Assembly (NCBI RefSeq): GCF_001984715.1
Contig: NZ_MSPR01000015.1
Coordinates: forward strand, 1-61,490
Direction of reading: 5' to 3'
DNA: 61,490 bases
From: Streptococcus azizii
GTDB lineage: Bacteria; Bacillota; Bacilli; Lactobacillales; Streptococcaceae
The notes below the pieces were generated by a model. The model saw nothing but the letters and a program-made list of their open reading frames with translations. It searched no databases and was not told the DNA's origin. The translations under genes and the position numbers were made by a program. Of the stretch, positions 46,852 through 55,071 are shown in pieces (position 1 is the stretch's first letter; each line of letters begins with the position of its first letter).

Positions 46852-47466
46852 ATGAAGAAAAATACAGGTTTTCTACTGACACCTCTTATTTGGACGGCCT
46901 TTGTTGCCTTGGTTGGTGGAATATTTTGGAAAATATTTGTTACTGATGCATCAGCAGGAACGGATACGAGCTTGTTTACAGTAGGGATTCCCTTAGTCGT
47001 TGTCCTCGTTTTTATTGTGTTATCGGTAGTAGAGTATGGTAAGGTGAAGGAGCGAATTGCCCGCTATGCTGCATTTGAACAACTGTTTCCAGAATTGCCA
47101 GGTGGTGTTACTGCCCTACCAGAGAAAGCAGATTTTTACCAAGAGTTCTATCTGGCTGTCTATAAAGGCTATTTTATCAGTAACTGGGAATTTGACTTTA
47201 TCGATCTGGATACGGTAGCTAGTATCTACTATGAGAGGACTGCAGCGGTTAAACGTCGTGGTCAGGCTATTGTGGGAGATGACCCGCAGCTTGTCTTTAT
47301 CACTAAGTCAGATGAGAAAAGGACGGTGAAGCTGGGGCCAGGTGCTCCAGTTAAGGATGTAAGTCCTGTTCTGGCATATATTGCAGGCATTGCTCCAGAG
47401 ATTCGATATGGTTTAGATAAGGTGAGTTTTGAGGATTATCTCCCTATTTTAGAGGAACTAAGATAG
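46852..47466 (+). CDS. Hypothetical membrane protein
   Basis: A 204-aa protein with two N-terminal membrane helices (about 7-27 and 40-60) and a cytoplasmic domain of about 140 residues rich in short strands (VYKGYFISNWEFDFIDLDTV...), somewhat PH-like. I do not recognise the family. A second ATG is directly upstream (46849), so the start is uncertain by one codon; GGAG lies 5 nt before. It is a single gene between the fusA terminator and gap. Confidence 0.75.
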   Translation: MKKNTGFLLTPLIWTAFVALVGGIFWKIFVTDASAGTDTSLFTVGIPLVVVLVFIVLSVVEYGKVKERIARYAAFEQLFPELPGGVTALPEKADFYQEFYLAVYKGYFISNWEFDFIDLDTVASIYYERTAAVKRRGQAIVGDDPQLVFITKSDEKRTVKLGPGAPVKDVSPVLAYIAGIAPEIRYGLDKVSFEDYLPILEELR

Positions 47467-47511
47467 AAGAGTGAATGGAGAGAGCAGATTGATTTTCTGC
47501 TGATCAAAAAC

Positions 47512-47540
47512 TTGCATTTTTTGCGAAATAGGTATATAAT
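47512..47540 (+). promoter_or_regulatory. gap promoter
   Basis: TTGCAT (47512-47517), 17-nt spacer, TATAAT (47535-47540). The leader is about 105 nt long. Confidence 0.8.
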
Positions 47541-47594
47541 AAAAATGTTGAAAGGTGACTTGTATGTTTGCAAGTTAAGATTTTCACAAAAGGA

Positions 47595-47614
47595 TTAAAA
47601 GGGTACCCTTTTAA
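47595..47614 (+). other. 20-bp perfect palindrome in the gap leader
   Basis: TTAAAAGGGT and its exact inverted copy, centred at 47604/47605, in the transcribed leader 38 nt before the gap start. It could form a 5'-UTR hairpin or bind a protein. Confidence 0.6.
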
Positions 47615-47652
47615 AATAAAAGAACTCGATTTTCATAAGGAGGAAATCATTC

Positions 47653-48663
47653 ATGGTAGTTAAAGTTGGTATTAACGGTTTCGGTCGTATCGGACGTCTT
47701 GCATTCCGTCGCATCCAAAATGTAGAAGGTGTTGAAGTAACACGCATCAACGACCTTACAGATCCAGCAATGCTTGCACACTTGTTGAAATATGACACAA
47801 CTCAAGGTCGTTTCGACGGTACTGTTGAAGTAAAAGATGGTGGATTTGAAGTAAACGGAAAATTCGTTAAGGTTTCTGCAGAACGCGAACCAGGAAATAT
47901 TGACTGGGCAGCTGATGGCGTGGAAATCGTTCTTGAAGCTACAGGATTCTTCACTTCTAAAGAAAAAGCTGAGCAACATATCCATGCAAACGGTGCTAAG
48001 AAAGTTGTTATCACTGCACCTGGTGGAAACGATGTGAAAACAATTGTATTCAACACAAACCACGACATTCTTGACGGTACTGAAACAGTTATCTCAGGTG
48101 CTTCATGTACGACAAACTGTTTGGCTCCTATGGCGAAAGCTCTTCACAACAGCTTTGGTATTGTAGAAGGTTTGATGACTACAATCCACGGTTATACTGG
48201 TGACCAAATGGTTCTTGATGGACCACACCGTGGTGGCGACCTTCGTCGTGCTCGTGCTGCAGCAGCAAACATCGTTCCTAACTCAACTGGTGCTGCAAAA
48301 GCAATCGGTCTTGTTATTCCAGAATTGAATGGTAAATTAGACGGAGCTGCACAACGTGTTCCTGTTCCAACTGGATCCGTTACTGAATTGGTAGCAGTTC
48401 TTGAGAAGAACGTTACTGCTGACGAAGTAAATGCTGCAATGAAGGCTGCTTCAAATGAGTCTTACGGCTACACTGAAGATCCAATCGTTTCTTCAGATAT
48501 CGTGGGTATTTCATTCGGGTCATTGTTCGACGCAACTCAAACAAAAGTTCTTGATGTTGATGGCAAACAATTGGTGAAAGTCGTTTCTTGGTATGACAAT
48601 GAAATGTCTTACACTTCACAACTTGTTCGTACTCTTGAGTACTTTGCAAAAATTGCAAAATAA
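47653..48663 (+). CDS. gap: Glyceraldehyde-3-phosphate dehydrogenase
   Basis: A 336-aa NAD-dependent enzyme of glycolysis; streptococcal homologues are also surface-exposed plasminogen binders (family knowledge). It has the NAD motif [10 protein letters not shown] and the catalytic Cys in [18 protein letters not shown] precedes ATG. Pgk, the next enzyme of the pathway, follows. Confidence 0.98.
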   Translation: MVVKVGINGFGRIGRLAFRRIQNVEGVEVTRINDLTDPAMLAHLLKYDTTQGRFDGTVEVKDGGFEVNGKFVKVSAEREPGNIDWAADGVEIVLEATGFFTSKEKAEQHIHANGAKKVVITAPGGNDVKTIVFNTNHDILDGTETVISGASCTTNCLAPMAKALHNSFGIVEGLMTTIHGYTGDQMVLDGPHRGGDLRRARAAAANIVPNSTGAAKAIGLVIPELNGKLDGAAQRVPVPTGSVTELVAVLEKNVTADEVNAAMKAASNESYGYTEDPIVSSDIVGISFGSLFDATQTKVLDVDGKQLVKVVSWYDNEMSYTSQLVRTLEYFAKIAK

Positions 48664-48669
48664 TCATAT

Positions 48670-48699
48670 AAAAGGAGAGGTCGGTTGACCTCCTTTTTT
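48670..48699 (+). terminator. Terminator between gap and pgk
   Basis: Stem AAAAGG-AG-AGGTC/GACCT-CCTTTT with a GGTT loop and T-run. Confidence 0.85.
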
Positions 48700-48805
48700 A
48701 TGTGAGCGTGCTTTCTAGTGAGAATTTTTGTGAAATCTTTCCCATAATTTCCGAAAGTATGGTATAATGAAGGAGTAAAAAATAAAGAATAGGAGTCTTT
48801 GTAAA

Positions 48806-50005
48806 ATGGCAAAACTTACTGTAAAAGACGTTGACTTAAAAGGGAAGAAAGTCCTTGTTCGTGTTGACTTTAATGTCCCTTTGAAGGACGGTGTGATTAC
48901 AAATGATAATCGTATTTCAGCAGCACTTCCTACAATCCAGTATATTCTTGAGCAAGGAGGACGTGCGGTACTCTTTTCTCACCTTGGTCGTGTGAAAGAA
49001 GAAGCTGATAAGGAAGGGAAGTCTCTGGCTCCAGTCGCTGCGAACTTGGCAGAAAAATTGGGTCAAGACGTTGTCTTTATTCCAGGAGCTACCCGCGGTG
49101 CAGAGCTTGAAGCAGCAATCAATGCCCTAGAAGATGGACAAGTTCTTTTGGTTGAAAACACTCGTTTTGAAGATGTTGATGGTAAGAAAGAGTCAAAAAA
49201 TGCTGCAGAATTGGGTCAGTATTGGGCTTCTCTTGGAGATGGTATCTTTGTCAATGACGCATTTGGTACCGCTCACCGTGCGCACGCTTCAAACGTAGGT
49301 ATCTCAGCAAATGTGGAACAAGCAGTTGCAGGTTTCCTTCTTGAAAACGAAATTGTTTATATCCAAGAAGCAGTTGAAAACCCAGTCCGTCCATTCGTAG
49401 CTATTTTAGGTGGATCAAAAGTGTCTGACAAGATTGGTGTGATTGAAAACCTTCTTGAAAAGGCAGACAAGGTCCTTATCGGTGGTGGAATGACCTATAC
49501 ATTCTACAAGGCACAAGGAATCGAAATCGGGAACTCCCTTGTGGAAGAAGATAAACTGGATGTAGCCAAGTCACTTCTTGAAAAAGCGAATGGGAAATTG
49601 ATTTTGCCAGTTGACTCAAAAGAAGCAAATGCCTTTGCAGACTATACAGAAGTAAAAGATACAGAAGGCGAAGCCGTTGATCCAGGTTTCCTTGGTCTTG
49701 ACATCGGTCCAAAATCAATCGCAAAATTTGATGAAGCTCTTACAGGTGCGAAAACAGTTGTATGGAATGGGCCTATGGGTGTCTTTGAAAATCCTGACTT
49801 CCAAGCAGGAACAATCGGTGTGATGGATGCCATTGTCAAACAACCAGAAGTCAAATCAATCATCGGTGGTGGTGACTCAGCAGCGGCAGCGATTAACCTT
49901 GGTCGTGCAGACAAGTTCTCATGGATTTCTACAGGTGGTGGTGCCTCAATGGAGTTGTTAGAAGGAAAAGTCTTGCCAGGTCTTGCAGCCTTGACTGAAA
50001 AATAG
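48806..50005 (+). CDS. pgk: Phosphoglycerate kinase
   Basis: A 399-aa glycolytic kinase making ATP from 1,3-bisphosphoglycerate. [11 protein letters not shown], the nucleotide loop [13 protein letters not shown] and C-terminal GGGDSAAAA are visible. It has its own extended -10 (TGGTATAAT, 48760-48768). Confidence 0.98.
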   Translation: MAKLTVKDVDLKGKKVLVRVDFNVPLKDGVITNDNRISAALPTIQYILEQGGRAVLFSHLGRVKEEADKEGKSLAPVAANLAEKLGQDVVFIPGATRGAELEAAINALEDGQVLLVENTRFEDVDGKKESKNAAELGQYWASLGDGIFVNDAFGTAHRAHASNVGISANVEQAVAGFLLENEIVYIQEAVENPVRPFVAILGGSKVSDKIGVIENLLEKADKVLIGGGMTYTFYKAQGIEIGNSLVEEDKLDVAKSLLEKANGKLILPVDSKEANAFADYTEVKDTEGEAVDPGFLGLDIGPKSIAKFDEALTGAKTVVWNGPMGVFENPDFQAGTIGVMDAIVKQPEVKSIIGGGDSAAAAINLGRADKFSWISTGGGASMELLEGKVLPGLAALTEK

Positions 50006-50080
50006 GCAGGAAGTCAAAGAGTTTTGAATTGATTGCACATCTCCATGTGGATTGCAGTCAATTAGTTAAATATAAGATGG

Positions 50081-50110
50081 AGTTAAGCTGGGCAAAAGCC
50101 CAGCTTAACT
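50081..50110 (+). terminator. Hairpin after pgk
   Basis: A perfect 13-bp stem AGTTAAGCTGGGC/GCCCAGCTTAACT with an AAAA loop. There is no T-run after it; two smaller hairpins (TTATGGCTT/AAGCCATAA and AGAACGA/TCGTTCT) follow up to 50156. Confidence 0.7.
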
Positions 50111-50198
50111 GTTATGGCTTCAAGCCATAATCAAAAGGAAGAACGATTTTCGTTCTCCCTGAGATGTTTTATTAATCAGCTACAATAGATTGCTTTAA

Positions 50199-50375
50199 TT
50201 AGCTATCAATAAAAGAAGCGACTGTTTTGATGGCTAACCATTGGGATACTGAAAGTAATAAAACCAACAGTAAAAACATGTTATCTGTAGCACCAGTTAA
50301 TATGGCTAGACGCAAAGATATAAAGGGTGATGCAAGATATAGTATTATCTGAATGGATAAAATTAATTTTTTCAT
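50199..50375 (-). CDS. Small two-helix membrane protein, partner of the secreted protein
   Basis: A 58-aa ORF: MKKLILSIQIILYLASPFIS, then a short loop (RLAILTGATDN) and a second helix MFLLLVLLLSVSQWL. AGGAT lies 8 nt before ATG 50375, and only 2 nt separate it from the stop of the secreted-protein gene, so the two form one operon. Size and topology would suit an immunity or accessory membrane protein, but nothing in the sequence proves it. Confidence 0.65.
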   Translation of the reverse strand: MKKLILSIQIILYLASPFISLRLAILTGATDNMFLLLVLLLSVSQWLAIKTVASFIDS

Positions 50376-50377
50376 AG

Positions 50378-51016
50378 CTAATATCCTATAGAACCATGAT
50401 AGTATAAATTGCGAACGTAATTGCTTGTAGATGAAACAGAGATATTTACTGATGCAGCTTCCCCAAGTCCAACCCCTCCTCCAGTAGAAACAGTTGTTGT
50501 TGTGTTAGAATAAAGACCTCCGTTCAAGGTATAATGAATGATATTGGGGTCTGCTAAATGGTATTGAAAACTGCCGTTAAAAACATAATTTCCAGAATTA
50601 TAACCAGCATAAATAATCCGTTTTATTTCTCTGAACCATCCGCTTGTAGACACTTCGCAATAAAAATATACTTGACCTGCATTACCAGGAATATTTTGTG
50701 TACGTGTTGTATATTGTGCTGCGGACCGAAACATAACATAAGAAATCTTCTCATCATCATTTTGGAAGTTTCTAAATAATGTATTTCTATTTGTTTTAGG
50801 GGGAAATAGTAAATTTGAGGCCTCTGCATAACTTATATCGTTTGTTTTTACATACTCAGAGATAATCTGTTCTTTTGAAACTTCGACTGCCTCAACAGAA
50901 TTAGTAAGAATATCTTGTATACCAATGTCATTTGCGTAAACTATTCTATCATTGTTTGAAAGAGAAAATAATAATAGGACTAAGGGAATGATTGCAATAA
51001 GTTTTTTTAAGCCTAT
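50378..51016 (-). CDS. Secreted protein of unknown family with an ATA start
   Basis: The frame is open for 212 codons from ATA 51014-51016 to TAG 50378. A typical signal peptide (GLKKLIAIIPLVLLLFSLSN, cleavage after VYA) precedes a Ser/Thr/Gly-rich mature part with VSTGGGVGLGEAASVNISVS near the end. AGGAGA lies 8 nt before ATA; the next ATG (50734) would remove the signal peptide and 94 residues. So either ATA initiates, or an ATG was mutated and the gene is crippled. One Cys only. I recognise no domain. Confidence 0.7.
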   Translation of the reverse strand: MGLKKLIAIIPLVLLLFSLSNNDRIVYANDIGIQDILTNSVEAVEVSKEQIISEYVKTNDISYAEASNLLFPPKTNRNTLFRNFQNDDEKISYVMFRSAAQYTTRTQNIPGNAGQVYFYCEVSTSGWFREIKRIIYAGYNSGNYVFNGSFQYHLADPNIIHYTLNGGLYSNTTTTVSTGGGVGLGEAASVNISVSSTSNYVRNLYYHGSIGY

Positions 51017-51210
51017 GGTTTATGTCTCCTTATAATAAAATGTAACATGACTACAGGTGATACTTGATTTTTTGTAGTTCTCCTTTCTAACAAGTAACAC
51101 CATTAAGAAGGTAATCACTAAGATGAATTTTTCTATGTAGAGTCTTATTAATAGATATGATTTCTTTTGACGAAGAAAATCATCTAATTTAAATATACTT
51201 TTTCAATTTC

Positions 51211-51239
51211 ATTATAGCCCTAAAAATGAAGCATGTCAA
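51211..51239 (-). promoter_or_regulatory. Consensus promoter for the secreted-protein operon
   Basis: On the minus strand, TTGACA (51239-51234), exactly 17 nt, TATAAT (51216-51211). The leader to the ATA start is about 190 nt and holds a hairpin near 51160-51195. Confidence 0.85.
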
Positions 51240-51362
51240 CTATTTTTATGCCTATGTATCTGTGTTCCTGTGTATCGATATAGAACTTTAAACATCAAAT
51301 ATAAAAAACAAGCAAACGATTAAATGTTTTTGAGAATGCTCGCACCTATTAACTTTTAGTGT

Positions 51363-51455
51363 TATAATAAAGGTGGAACAGATAGTTCTGTATTCCTGCT
51401 AAAAGTTTTAGAGAATGGAAGAAAGGAATACAGGAGTAACATGATAGAAAAATAG
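51363..51455 (+). promoter_or_regulatory. Promoter and bistable leader with a four-codon uORF
   Basis: Extended -10 TGTTATAAT (51360-51368). The leader can fold GGAACAGA (51375-51382) with TCTGTATTCC (51387-51396), or CTGTATTCCT (51388-51397) with AGGAATACAG (51424-51433), but not both. The second fold touches the ribosome site AGGAG (51432-51436) of a tiny ORF ATG ATA GAA AAA TAG (51441-51455). Confidence 0.55.
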
Positions 51456-51470
51456 AGAGGGGGTTGGTGT

Positions 51471-51863
51471 ATGAAACGGATAAAATGTTTTGGTGTTAGA
51501 ATAGCAGGTTTACTTATTTTATCTGGAAGTATCATCAGACAGATTGATAGTTTAAAACTTGCTAATAGTTTTTTACAAAGCCAGATAAATGTCGTTTTCC
51601 TGCTTATTCTGCTATCGCTTAGTTTTAGAGACGTTTCTTTCCTGTCATTAAAGGTAGCCTATACTCCAATTATTTATACTTATTTTTTCTATCATAAAAC
51701 GATGAAGACCTTTATTCTCTCTGGCTTTTTAGATGGCATCTGTTCAGAAGTTTTGAAGCTGCTTCAAATTGAACGGTTTGCCATCAATAGTGTGTCCCTT
51801 TGTTTATACCTCTTATTTTTAATTCTTGCTTATCTTGCCTTTCTAAAATATGTTAAAAAATAG
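51471..51863 (+). CDS. Hypothetical polytopic membrane protein
   Basis: A 130-aa, very hydrophobic protein with three to four helices (RIAGLLILSGSIIRQI, INVVFLLILLSLSF, VSLCLYLLFLILAYLAFL). No family is recognised. The start ATG 51471 follows GAGAGGGGG. AT-rich composition resembles the divergent secreted-protein operon, so both may have arrived together. Confidence 0.7.
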   Translation: MKRIKCFGVRIAGLLILSGSIIRQIDSLKLANSFLQSQINVVFLLILLSLSFRDVSFLSLKVAYTPIIYTYFFYHKTMKTFILSGFLDGICSEVLKLLQIERFAINSVSLCLYLLFLILAYLAFLKYVKK

Positions 51864-51902
51864 GGGGCATCATCATTGTATCCACCTTAAAAGTTGGATG
51901 TT

Positions 51903-51944
51903 AAAAGGCTGTACTGCTCTGCTAGACAGAGGTACAGCCTTTTT
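51903..51944 (+). terminator. Terminator after the membrane gene
   Basis: A 12-bp stem AAAAGGCTGTAC/GTACAGCCTTTT with T-run. Confidence 0.88.
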
Positions 51945-52078
51945 CGTATCTTTTGGCTCATTGTAGGGAGAAGGCCCTCTTCTCTTTTCTCAGACTGGTT
52001 AGCGAGGTACAGTTTTAAAAAATAGTGGTATAATAATAGGGAAGCAGATTGGTCAGGATAAGGAGATGGGGGCTTTAT

Positions 52079-52594
52079 ATGTTTAAACAATATCGCTTTA
52101 ATCCGAAAGAGTTTAAGTTGGGGATGCGGACCTTAAAATCGGGGGTAGCAGTTTTTTTAGTGATTTTACTCTTTGGTTTTTTCAGTCGTCAAGGAGCGCA
52201 GATTGCAGCTCTGACAGCGGTTTTTAGTTTGCGTGAGGATTTTGATAAGAGTGTGCATTTCGGGGCATCACGTATTCTTGGAAATTCGATTGGTGGTATC
52301 TATGCTCTGATTTTTTTTATTCTAAATCAATGCTTTCAGGAACACCTGTTAGTGACCTTACTGGTTGTGCCGATTTGTGTCATGCTAACCATTATGACAA
52401 ATGTAGCCATGAATAACAAATCAGGTATTATCGGTGGGGTAGCGGCTCTTTTGATTATCACTCTATCTATTCCGTCTGGAAATGCCATTCAGTATGTCTT
52501 TATCCGTGTGTTTGAGACCTTCGTTGGTGTATTTGTGGCCATTTTGGTGAATTCAGATATAGACAAAATAAAAAAGCGATTACAAAACGAATAA
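52079..52594 (+). CDS. Aromatic acid exporter (ArAE/FUSC)-like membrane protein
   Basis: A 171-aa protein with four to five helices (AVFLVILLFGFFSRQGAQIA, GIIGGVAALLIITLSIPSGN) and the SIGGIYA-type turn of N-terminal ArAE/DUF939 domains. It lacks the cytoplasmic domain of full-length exporters. ATG 52079 (MFKQYRFNPKEFKLG) is preferred to TTG 52049, although AGGAG lies 13 nt away. The GlnR box begins at the nucleotide after its stop codon. Confidence 0.8.
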   Translation: MFKQYRFNPKEFKLGMRTLKSGVAVFLVILLFGFFSRQGAQIAALTAVFSLREDFDKSVHFGASRILGNSIGGIYALIFFILNQCFQEHLLVTLLVVPICVMLTIMTNVAMNNKSGIIGGVAALLIITLSIPSGNAIQYVFIRVFETFVGVFVAILVNSDIDKIKKRLQNE

Positions 52595-52647
52595 TGTCAT
52601 AAAATGTAACATAAAATATTGACGAATACATAAAATTCTCCTATAAT
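52595..52647 (+). promoter_or_regulatory. glnRA promoter with GlnR operator
   Basis: A perfect GlnR box TGTCA-N7-TAACA (52595-52611). Then TTGACG (52619-52624), 17-nt spacer, TATAAT (52642-52647). Confidence 0.9.
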
Positions 52648-52669
52648 GGTAGGCAGAAAGGAGCTAATC

Positions 52670-53029
52670 ATGAGAGAGAAAGAATTTCGTAGATCTCTAG
52701 CAGTTTTTCCGATTGGTAGTGTCATGAAATTGACAGCTTTGACCGCTCGCCAGATACGCTACTATGAGGAACAGGGCTTGATTCATCCAGACCGCAATGA
52801 AGGAAATCGTAGACTCTACTCGCTGAACGATATGGACCAGTTATTGGAAATCAAGGATTTTCTAAATGAAGGCCTCAATATTGCAGCGATTAAAAAAGAG
52901 TATGCGAATCGCCAGACTAGATCTCAGAAAGAGGCTGAAAGTCTGACGGATGAAGATGTGCGACGAATTCTCCGTGATGAACTTCGCAATCAAGGGCGCT
53001 TTTCTAACCCTACTAGTATCTTTCGTTAG
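52670..53029 (+). CDS. glnR: GlnR, nitrogen-responsive MerR-family repressor
   Basis: A 119-aa repressor of glutamine and glutamate metabolism genes. The MerR helix-turn-helix is SVMKLTALTARQIRYYEEQG. Feedback-inhibited GlnA stimulates its DNA binding (family knowledge). ATG 52670 follows AAAGGAG. It is autoregulated by the upstream box and co-transcribed with glnA (51-nt gap). Confidence 0.95.
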   Translation: MREKEFRRSLAVFPIGSVMKLTALTARQIRYYEEQGLIHPDRNEGNRRLYSLNDMDQLLEIKDFLNEGLNIAAIKKEYANRQTRSQKEAESLTDEDVRRILRDELRNQGRFSNPTSIFR

Positions 53030-53080
53030 CCATCCATATGGATAGAAATTCTATTTTTGAACAATAAAAGGAGACCATTT

Positions 53081-54427
53081 ATGTCAATTACAGTAGCGGA
53101 TATCAAACGGGATATTCAAGAGAAGAACGTCACTTTCATTCGCTTGATGTTTACGGATATCTTAGGGATTATGAAAAACGTTGAGATTCCAGCCACTGAC
53201 GAACAAGTAGATAAGGTGTTATCAAATAAGGCGATGTTTGATGGGTCTTCCATTGAGGGCTTTGTCCGCATCAATGAATCAGATATGTACCTTTATCCTG
53301 ATTTGAATACGTGGACCATTTTTCCTTGGGGGGATGAAAACGGTCGTGTAGCAGGTTTGATTTGTGATATTTATACGACAGAGGGGACACCGTTTCCAGG
53401 AGATCCTCGTGGGAACTTGAAAAAAGCCTTGCGCCACATGGAGCAACTAGGGTTTACTTCTTTTAATTTAGGGCCAGAGCCAGAATTTTTCCTCTTCAAA
53501 ATGGATGAAAATGGCAATCCAACGCTCGAGGTGAATGATAAGGGAGGGTATTTTGATCTTGCCCCAACGGACCTTGCAGATAATACCCGCCGTGAGATTG
53601 TCAACGTCTTGACTCAAATGGGCTTTGAAGTCGAAGCTAGCCACCACGAAGTGGCGGTAGGGCAACATGAAATTGACTTCAAATACGCAGATGTCTTGAA
53701 AGCCTGTGATAATATTCAAATCTTCAAATTGGTTGTGAAAACCATTGCTCGTAAGCATGGTTTATATGCGACCTTTATGGCAAAGCCCAAATTTGGCATT
53801 GCAGGTTCTGGAATGCACTGTAATATGTCACTCTTTGATAGCCAAGGCAACAACGCTTTCTATGATCCAACCGATTCTCGTGGGATGCAGTTGTCAGAAA
53901 CAGCCTATCATTTCTTGGGTGGCTTGATGAAACATGCCTATAGCTATACTGCGATTATGAATCCAACGGTGAACTCTTACAAGCGTTTAGTACCAGGGTT
54001 TGAGGCCCCTGTTTACATCGCTTGGGCTGGTCGTAATCGTTCGCCATTGATTCGTGTACCAGCATCTCGTGGGATGGGGACTCGCTTGGAGTTGCGTTCG
54101 GTTGATCCAACAGCGAATCCCTACTTGGCTATGGCAGTCTTACTAGAGTCTGGTTTAGACGGGGTGGAACATAAGATTGAAGCACCAGCACCAGTTGAGT
54201 CAAATATCTATGCGATGACTGAGTCTGAACGGAAACGAGCAGGAATCGTGGACTTGCCATCAACGCTTCACAATGCCATCAAGGCCTTGCAAAAAGATGA
54301 GGTTGTGAAAGCAGCCTTGGGAGACCATATTTTCACAAACTTCGTTGAAGCGAAGAAGATTGAATGGGCAAGCTATGCGACCTATGTTTCACAGTGGGAA
54401 ATTGATCATTATTTAGATTTATATTAA
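53081..54427 (+). CDS. glnA: Glutamine synthetase, type I
   Basis: A 448-aa GSI-alpha-type enzyme making glutamine from glutamate and ammonia. [18 protein letters not shown], the [12 protein letters not shown] metal site and [10 protein letters not shown] are present. ATG 53081 ([15 protein letters not shown]) has AAAGGAG upstream; an in-frame upstream start would include that site. Confidence 0.97.
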   Translation: MSITVADIKRDIQEKNVTFIRLMFTDILGIMKNVEIPATDEQVDKVLSNKAMFDGSSIEGFVRINESDMYLYPDLNTWTIFPWGDENGRVAGLICDIYTTEGTPFPGDPRGNLKKALRHMEQLGFTSFNLGPEPEFFLFKMDENGNPTLEVNDKGGYFDLAPTDLADNTRREIVNVLTQMGFEVEASHHEVAVGQHEIDFKYADVLKACDNIQIFKLVVKTIARKHGLYATFMAKPKFGIAGSGMHCNMSLFDSQGNNAFYDPTDSRGMQLSETAYHFLGGLMKHAYSYTAIMNPTVNSYKRLVPGFEAPVYIAWAGRNRSPLIRVPASRGMGTRLELRSVDPTANPYLAMAVLLESGLDGVEHKIEAPAPVESNIYAMTESERKRAGIVDLPSTLHNAIKALQKDEVVKAALGDHIFTNFVEAKKIEWASYATYVSQWEIDHYLDLY

Positions 54428-54437
54428 CAGTGGAAAT

Positions 54438-54458
54438 GAAATTAGCACCGCTAATTTC
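54438..54458 (+). terminator. Hairpin after glnA
   Basis: GAAATTAGC-ACC-GCTAATTTC, a perfect 9-bp stem 11 nt after the glnA stop. Confidence 0.7.
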
Positions 54459-54481
54459 CTTATAATTGAAGCCGAAGGCAG

Positions 54482-54645
54482 TTGAGGCTGGGACAAAAAG
54501 ATTTTGATTTTTGAAATTCCTTATTATAAGTTTTACGAAGCTTACAATTAACAACTAAAAACGAACGAAATTAAATTTGTGAGACTACAAATGTCATATT
54601 CGTTCGTTTTTTCTATTTGGAGCTGGACTTTTATCCTAGCCTCAA
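54482..54645. repeat. MITE-like element with TTGAGGCTGGGAC ends
   Basis: Arms TTGAGGCTGGGACAAAAAG (54482-54500) and CTTTTATCCTAGCCTCAA (54628-54645) are inverted and pair almost fully over 164 bp. Inside is a terminator-like hairpin (AAAAACGAACGAA / TTCGTTCGTTTTT). Sequences of this type recur in streptococcal genomes (recollection, not checked). Confidence 0.7.
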
Positions 54646-54832
54646 GCTGGAAATAAGAAAAGTCACGACTTTTCTCAATAGTTCCATCTTATTTCCTAGC
54701 TTTCCTGCTTCTTGGTTCAAACTTCTGTGGTCACTTTCGTGTTTCTAGGTGACCAGTTGCAACAGTTCACCGAACTGTTGCAATCTCAGCTGTAATGGGC
54801 TGAAGCCGAAACAGCTGCCTATCCACTAAACA
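54646..54832. repeat. Second copy of the 7822-8085 intergenic repeat
   Basis: It shares GGAAATAAGAAAAGTCACG, GTTTCTAGGTGACCAGTTG, the inverted CAACAGTTC/GAACTGTTG and GCTGAAGCCGAAACAGCTGC with the copy after attR. It stops at CTGCCTATC, where the IS110 left end seems to begin. Confidence 0.75.
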
Positions 54833-54842
54833 TACTAAGATT

Positions 54843-55014
54843 AGTAGTGAGGAAATCTCCGACGGGAGAGAGTACTCACTACTTTTTCTTTATGATAAAG
54901 TAGAAGTGTCTTGTTAAGTCGTAGAATCCTTTGACGCTAGACGTCGTAAACTAAACTGGCAAGACACCTGTTTTAGGAAGAATGTTATCAAAGTATGTGG
55001 GACGCCAGACGTCG
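54843..55014 (+). ncRNA. Candidate IS110 bridge RNA region (left end)
   Basis: A stem AGTAGTGAG/CTCACTACT with inner TCTCC/GGGAGA (54843-54883), then a long stem-loop GTGTCTTG/CAAGACAC (54906-54967). The motif GACGC(T/C)AGACGTCG occurs in its loop (54933-54946) and again at 55001-55014. IS110 left ends are known to encode a guide (bridge) RNA; that these folds are it is inference. Confidence 0.45.
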
Positions 55015-55071
55015 AGTATTGAAAATGACATCACTAAAACAAGGAATCATTCAAGACAAAGAGGTACTATC

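Noticed and set aside
50378..51016. Lactococcin 972-type bacteriocin
   Set aside because: Size and a linked membrane gene suggested it, but the family's conserved C-terminal residues are not seen.
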